Assembly: GCA_011319805.1 (NCBI GenBank)
Contig: SJRY01000299.1
Coordinates: 124,001-188,000 of the forward strand
Length of the DNA: 64,000 bases
Source of the DNA: Macrocybe gigantea
Lineage: Eukaryota > Basidiomycota > Agaricomycetes > Agaricales > Callistosporiaceae
Direction: 5' to 3'
Shown here: piece by piece, positions 59,650 to 64,000 of the stretch
Numbering within the stretch: position 1 is the first letter of the stretch
How the letters are laid out: each line of letters starts with the position of its first letter
The notes under the pieces: model-generated
Told to the model about the DNA's origin: nothing
What the model saw: the letters and a program-made list of their open reading frames with translations, nothing else
Database searches by the model: none
Position numbers and translations under genes: made by a program

Positions 59650-62600
59650 ATGGCTCAGGTATACTCGGCGCAGGCCTATAGTAAATTCCCCCAACCACCA
59701 CCTGCAGGACCGTCTCGGCGTCACCCTCTCACAAATGCTGTCAACCACCCGCAGAACATAAACGTGAAGCAAGATCCGCTAAAGGCTCAAGAAAAGCCCA
59801 AACAGCCTTCATCGCCGCCTCTGCCCCGTCAAAATGCCAAGATTACCCCGCCGTCTCCGCCCAAGGTCATCAACGACCTGACTGGGCGATTCCAGTTCAA
59901 TCGTGTTGGTTTTCTGGGCGAGGTGAGCCCCTTTTCACTTTAGGAATGTGGTGACTAGATTAATGCTGTTGGTCGTGTGCAGGGAGGCTTCGCTCGAGTC
60001 TACGAAGTTCAAGATCGCAATCACACTCGAATAGCATGCAAGGTAGTCACCAAGTCATCCCTCAAAACCAAGAAAGCTAAGACCAAGGTGGGCTTTGTTC
60101 ATCCTACCTTTCTTCGACTGCTCATCCGTCTATCTAAAGTTGTACGCAGAAATTAAGATCCACCGCTCGCTTGAACACCCTAACATTGTTCGTTTCAACG
60201 ACTGCTTTGAAGACGAGGAGAACGTCTACATGACCCTTGAACTCTGCGCAAGCGGCTCGTTGATGGACATGCTGCGTCGTCGCCGACGATTCACGGAACC
60301 AGAAGCAAGGTTCTTCATGGTGCAGCTCATAGGTGCCTGCCACTACATGCACACTCATCAGGTCATCCACCGCGATCTTAAACTCGGCAACCTCTTCCTC
60401 GACTCCAACATGAATATTAAAGTGGGCGACTTTGGTCTTGCCGCCCTCATCGAGAACCCTGGCGAGCGCAAGAAGACCATCTGCGGGACACCCAATTATA
60501 TCGCACCCGAGGTGCTGTTCGACACTGCCAATGGTCACAGTTTCGAGGTCGATACCTGGTCGATAGGCGTCATCCTCTATACCCTTGTCGTTGGTCGACC
60601 GCCGTTCCAAACTTCAGAAGTGAAAGATATTTACAAGTGCGTCGTTTTCTCAAGGCTGTCTTCATGGCTGATTTTGAATGACGCACCAGGCGTATACGTG
60701 ACAATGAATACGAGTTTCCTGTCGGCCGTATGCCGTCTTCTAATGCCCAGCATTTAATCCAACAAATCCTCACTCCTGATCCTTCGATGCGTCCGTCGCT
60801 ACATGAGATCATTGAACACCCGTTCTTCATCCACGGACCCGTACCAGCATACATACCCTCGTCCGCGCACGATACGCCGCCCGACTTCTCTCACATTACG
60901 CGTTCAATGTCCCTGACTAACCTCCGCCGCCTCCGCCGCTATTGCATGCTGGACGAAGACCAAATTACGTCCATCGCCCTTCCCAAGCCCGAGGCAAACA
61001 ACAGCGCATCGGCACCATCAACCGGCACCAGCACCACGGGCGTTGTGCTGAACAAGACCATCACTACCAGCATTGCCCAGCAGGAGAAGGAGTTCCAGAA
61101 AGCCGTCCAGCCCGGATCGCCCATCTCCGTCCTCCTGAGCTCGGCGAGGCAGCCGCTGCTCATGGGCAATAATGGTACGGGCGGTAGCGGTGGAGCGCGC
61201 GACAGCCCCTTGCTAAGGAAACTCCAGGCGGCCAAGGGCGGTTCCTCACCTTTGGGCAACAGGCGTGCCACTGCTCATGTTGCCGGAAAGGCAAGCGCTC
61301 TCAACGGTATCGCCGAGAATGGCGTGGCCGTCGGAGGCACCCGGCTGCGCGACGAGCAACAAGAGGAGGAGGCGAGGCTGCGCAAGAAGGAGCTGGAGGC
61401 GCAAAAGGCGCGCATTGTTGCGCAGATGGCACCAGTGCGCGAAGAAGAAGAGTTTGGCATCCCGGGCGCATGGAATGCGGACAAGAATTACAAAGAGAAG
61501 GATAAGGATAAGGCGACGCTGAGGGAGAAGGAGAGGCTCAAGTCGAGGGTGGCGGATCGGGAGAACGTTCCACCACAGTCGGGCCATCAGCAGTATTCGT
61601 CAACGCATGCAAAAGTCAAGGAGAGAGAGTACGCGCCGAGCAGCAGTTATCCTTCCCAAGGTAATAGTCTTCACCTCGCTTTGGTAGTTTTATTGGTTGA
61701 CACGAGTTTGTGTTCAGCAGCGCCTTCAGGTCCGACGTCCTTGACCAAGATGAGCGGCTTTGACGCCGCAGCGCACGTTCTGACACTGGCGTTTGACGCC
61801 AAGGCCGTGGGCAAGCTATTCCGCGACCCCAGGGATGACATTACCCTCCCCTTGCCTGACGAGAAAGTGTTTATCGTCTCTTGGGTCGACTACTGCAACA
61901 AGTACGGGATGGGCTATGCCCTCACAGACGGCACCGTCGGCGTGCATTTCAACGACAGCACAAGCCTAGTTCTGAGCCCAGACAAACAGTGCGTGATTTG
62001 TCCGAGAGAGAAAGTTCGATTAGGCTCACGTGTGCATTTCTTTCTTCAGACACATGGATTACATTACGTGCCGCCGACAAGGGACGGTGTATGTCCGAAA
62101 GTCGTACACCGTAGACACATACCCGGAGGACCTCAAGAGCAAGGTCTACCTGCTGAAGCACTTTGAGGGATACATCATGAACCGTCTGTACGGCGAGTAC
62201 GAATACACCTTTGAGGACGTCACTAGGACAAAGGGCATGGAATGGGTGCAGAAATACCTGAGGATGAAGCATGTCATCGTCTTCAAACTCAGTCACGATG
62301 TTTTACAGGTGTGTTTGATCGTTCAGTTTTTACAAAAAAAAAAAGACTCACTCCTCTCGTAGTTCAACTTTTACGATCACTCCAAAGTCATTCTTTCCTC
62401 TCACGGTCTCATGATCACGCACATCGACAAGAACTACAAGATGACGCGGTGGACGCTAAGCGAGGTCATGGCGCTCGCGCTCAAGCCGCCCGCGGCGCTT
62501 CACGATGTCGAGCCTGAGCGCGTAAAGTTCAACCAGCGCCTCGTTGACAAGCTCAAGTACTGCAAGGAGGTGCTTGTCAGCATACAGAGCGCCGCTGGTG

Positions 62601-62740
62601 GCGATGAGCTCGGTGGGAGCCAAACCGCTGGCAGTGCGGTGGCTATGGCGCCTGCAACAGCCGCCGGTGTGAACATGATAGCGTCCGCCGCGGCGAGCCT
62701 CGGCGTCAGCACGAGGGCGTCCAAGCCATCCTTGCGATAG
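59650..62740 (+). CDS. CDC5: Polo-like kinase (Cdc5/Plo1)
   Basis: Mitotic Ser/Thr kinase. Start ATG 59650; a Pro-rich N-terminal region precedes the kinase domain. Kinase motifs: [14 protein letters not shown] (Gly loop across an intron), IACKVVTK (VAIK Lys), [27 protein letters not shown] (60364-60400), VGDFGLAA (60424-60445), T-loop [14 protein letters not shown] with the activating Thr (about 60470-60510), [19 protein letters not shown]. After a long linker with a basic/Glu-rich coiled stretch (61350-61540), polo box 1 starts at [29 protein letters not shown] (61878-61965). Polo box 2 has [36 protein letters not shown] (62239-62400). Stop 62740. About seven exons; no frame break seen. Confidence 0.96.
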
Positions 62741-63400
62741 CGCATGAAAAGCATGATCTCACGTCTAGATCTTCCCATAGAAACGTCGAAGAAAAGAAAA
62801 GAAGCAAACGAGCTGTGTGTCCAAAGGACAATCCATCATAGGCTTTCCTATACTCTTTTTGTTTTCCGTGTTTTGTTTATTACAATATCTCCCATCCCTC
62901 CCTGTCCTCCCCGCTTTACCTTTTTTTATATCTTCTCTTATGAGACGGCGATGCTAGGTCGTCCGCCTCGTTTGCTTCCTTCCCTCCGTTTACCTGCTAT
63001 CTCTCCTTTTTTTTTTTTTTGACTCTGTTGAATTATCATGATCATCGCGCTCTACTTTTTCTTTTCATTCCTTCCCCGGCAATCGGAAGCACGTCCATAA
63101 CGTCTGTGTTAATTGATACCCCATAGTGAACCAGAATGCTTCTGTCTCGATTCATTTAAGATTTCTGAAGGCTGCGTGCCGTATGAACTTCTTGATGTTG
63201 AAACTCAAAGACAATCGCTACCAAGAACGGGGTTTGTGGGGTCAAGTGCGTCCATGGTCTCAGGAGGGCACTGCCGACTTCGCATAGACGGGTTGTCACC
63301 TCCGAATCCAGGAAATCGGATGTGCTTGAGATTTTCCCTTGGAAATTGAGCAAAGTACATGCATTCCAGCGGTACAACAAGTTCCATGGTGCCACCGAAC
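62741..63400. other. 3' flanks of polo kinase and glycosidase
   Basis: Pyrimidine-rich and AT-rich tract (62850-63080) typical of fungal 3' UTRs. Frames at 63113-63349 and 63156-63395 are not convincing. Confidence 0.35.
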
Positions 63401-64000
63401 CTACTGTTTCAGGACAGTGCCATGTCGGACTACACCGCTCAGCCCCAGGAGCGTCTGGTACGCTGACCAGTTATATAGGTCACTAGAGTCCGAGTAGATG
63501 TATTTGCCTGCAGATCGGAAGTCCAAGGAGAGAGTCAGTTTCTGTTTCAGTCGATATACACAGTGATGGCAAACAATCACCTGAATTGAACCCGTCTGCG
63601 TACCTATGATAGACCAATGAACGACCTGTCCCGCGACGGAGCTGCGACAGAGCACTCACAGGCGGAATTTTCCGTTAGGCAGTACGGTGATGCAGGGTCC
63701 TTCGGCCTGGCCCCATCCCGCGAAATCACCAGTTTGAACAAAAGAGTATGGACCCGTCAAGCTCGAAGCGACGGCGTGCTCGATGGTCTTCTTTCCATTA
63801 GACTCGGCCTTGGTGAAGATGTGGTACTGATTGCTGAGCAGTGATTAGGATGAGCGACGCCTAGGTTCAACCAACTCATGGTCGACTTTTGCTCACTTGA
63901 AAAAGACCGGGAAGGTGTCGATGTATCCGAGCCTGGCGTTCGAGATTCCGGAGAGGACGACTGGGCCGGACCACTCTGTCAGCGTTGAATCCAGCGCCGT
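63401..64000 (-). CDS. GH43-like secreted glycosidase, C-terminal part (runs off the window)
   Basis: Minus strand, stop 63401. Exons read WSGPVVLSGISNARLGYIDTFPVFF (about 63900-63985), then QYHIFTKAESNGKKTIEHAVASSLTGPYSFVQTGDFAGWGQAEGPCITVLPNGKFR (about 63665-63835), YADGFNSG (about 63590) and KYIYSDSSDLYNWS...GVVRHGTVLKQ. The pattern of aromatic-rich blades with A.S..GP and G..AEGP fits family 43 five-bladed beta-propeller arabinanases/xylosidases, where the Glu of AEGP is the general acid. The 5' end, with any signal peptide, is beyond 64000. Assignment to GH43 is from motif memory, not alignment. Confidence 0.65.

Noticed and set aside
60134..60610. 158-codon minus frame in the kinase exon
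   Set aside because: Complement of the polo kinase catalytic exon; no independent support.

Overview
The window is nuclear DNA from a filamentous basidiomycete, most likely an Agaricomycete. Genes are broken by many short introns (about 50-65 nt, GT...AG with a few GC...AG), intergenic gaps are short, and protein matches include MCD4/PIG-N, separase, condensin YCG1, Clf1, polo kinase, a tail-anchored ALDH3 and small secreted proteins. I see no operons, CRISPR arrays, rRNA or tRNA genes.

Layout. 1-5.9 kb: 3' part of the GPI ethanolamine-phosphate transferase MCD4 (+), convergent with a cytochrome P450 (-). 5.9-7.6 kb: no gene, but two diverged copies of one non-coding sequence. 7.6-11.7 kb: a long Ser/Pro-rich protein of unknown function (-). 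13-22 kb: a metabolic block with a doubtful small gene, a second P450 paralogous to the first, a flavin monooxygenase, a HAD-type phosphatase and myo-inositol oxygenase. 22-24.4 kb: no convincing gene. 24.4-27 kb: a membrane protein with a repeated acidic module. 27.5-30 kb: fatty-aldehyde-type dehydrogenase with a C-terminal anchor. 30.7-33.6 kb: CorA-type metal transporter. 35.5-39.1 kb: four small secreted cysteine-rich proteins, two of them in a tandem DNA duplication. 39.5-41.7 kb: a small family of proteins built on an unfamiliar GGW..FM.SYGLKPW repeat; its third member is decayed and split by a poly(A)-tailed retroposed insert with target-site duplication. 41.9-62.7 kb: a housekeeping block rich in mitotic genes (separase, condensin YCG1, splicing factor CLF1, a membrane protein, polo-like kinase). 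63.4-64 kb: end of a GH43-like secreted glycosidase.

How it fits together. Separase, condensin and polo kinase act in chromosome segregation, and all three have ACGCGT (MCB-type) sites next to a CACGTG site just upstream of the start codon; this suggests shared cell-cycle control. The P450, monooxygenase, HAD and MIOX genes look like general oxidative/carbon metabolism rather than a proven biosynthetic cluster.

Quality warning. At least ten places across seven genes show a reading-frame or splice-phase break that one added base would cure, mostly in a short homopolymer and always in the deletion sense. I read these as consensus-sequence errors more likely than real lesions; they affect any automatic gene model here. 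Exon limits given below are my own reading from phase and homology remembered for the families, not computed alignments.
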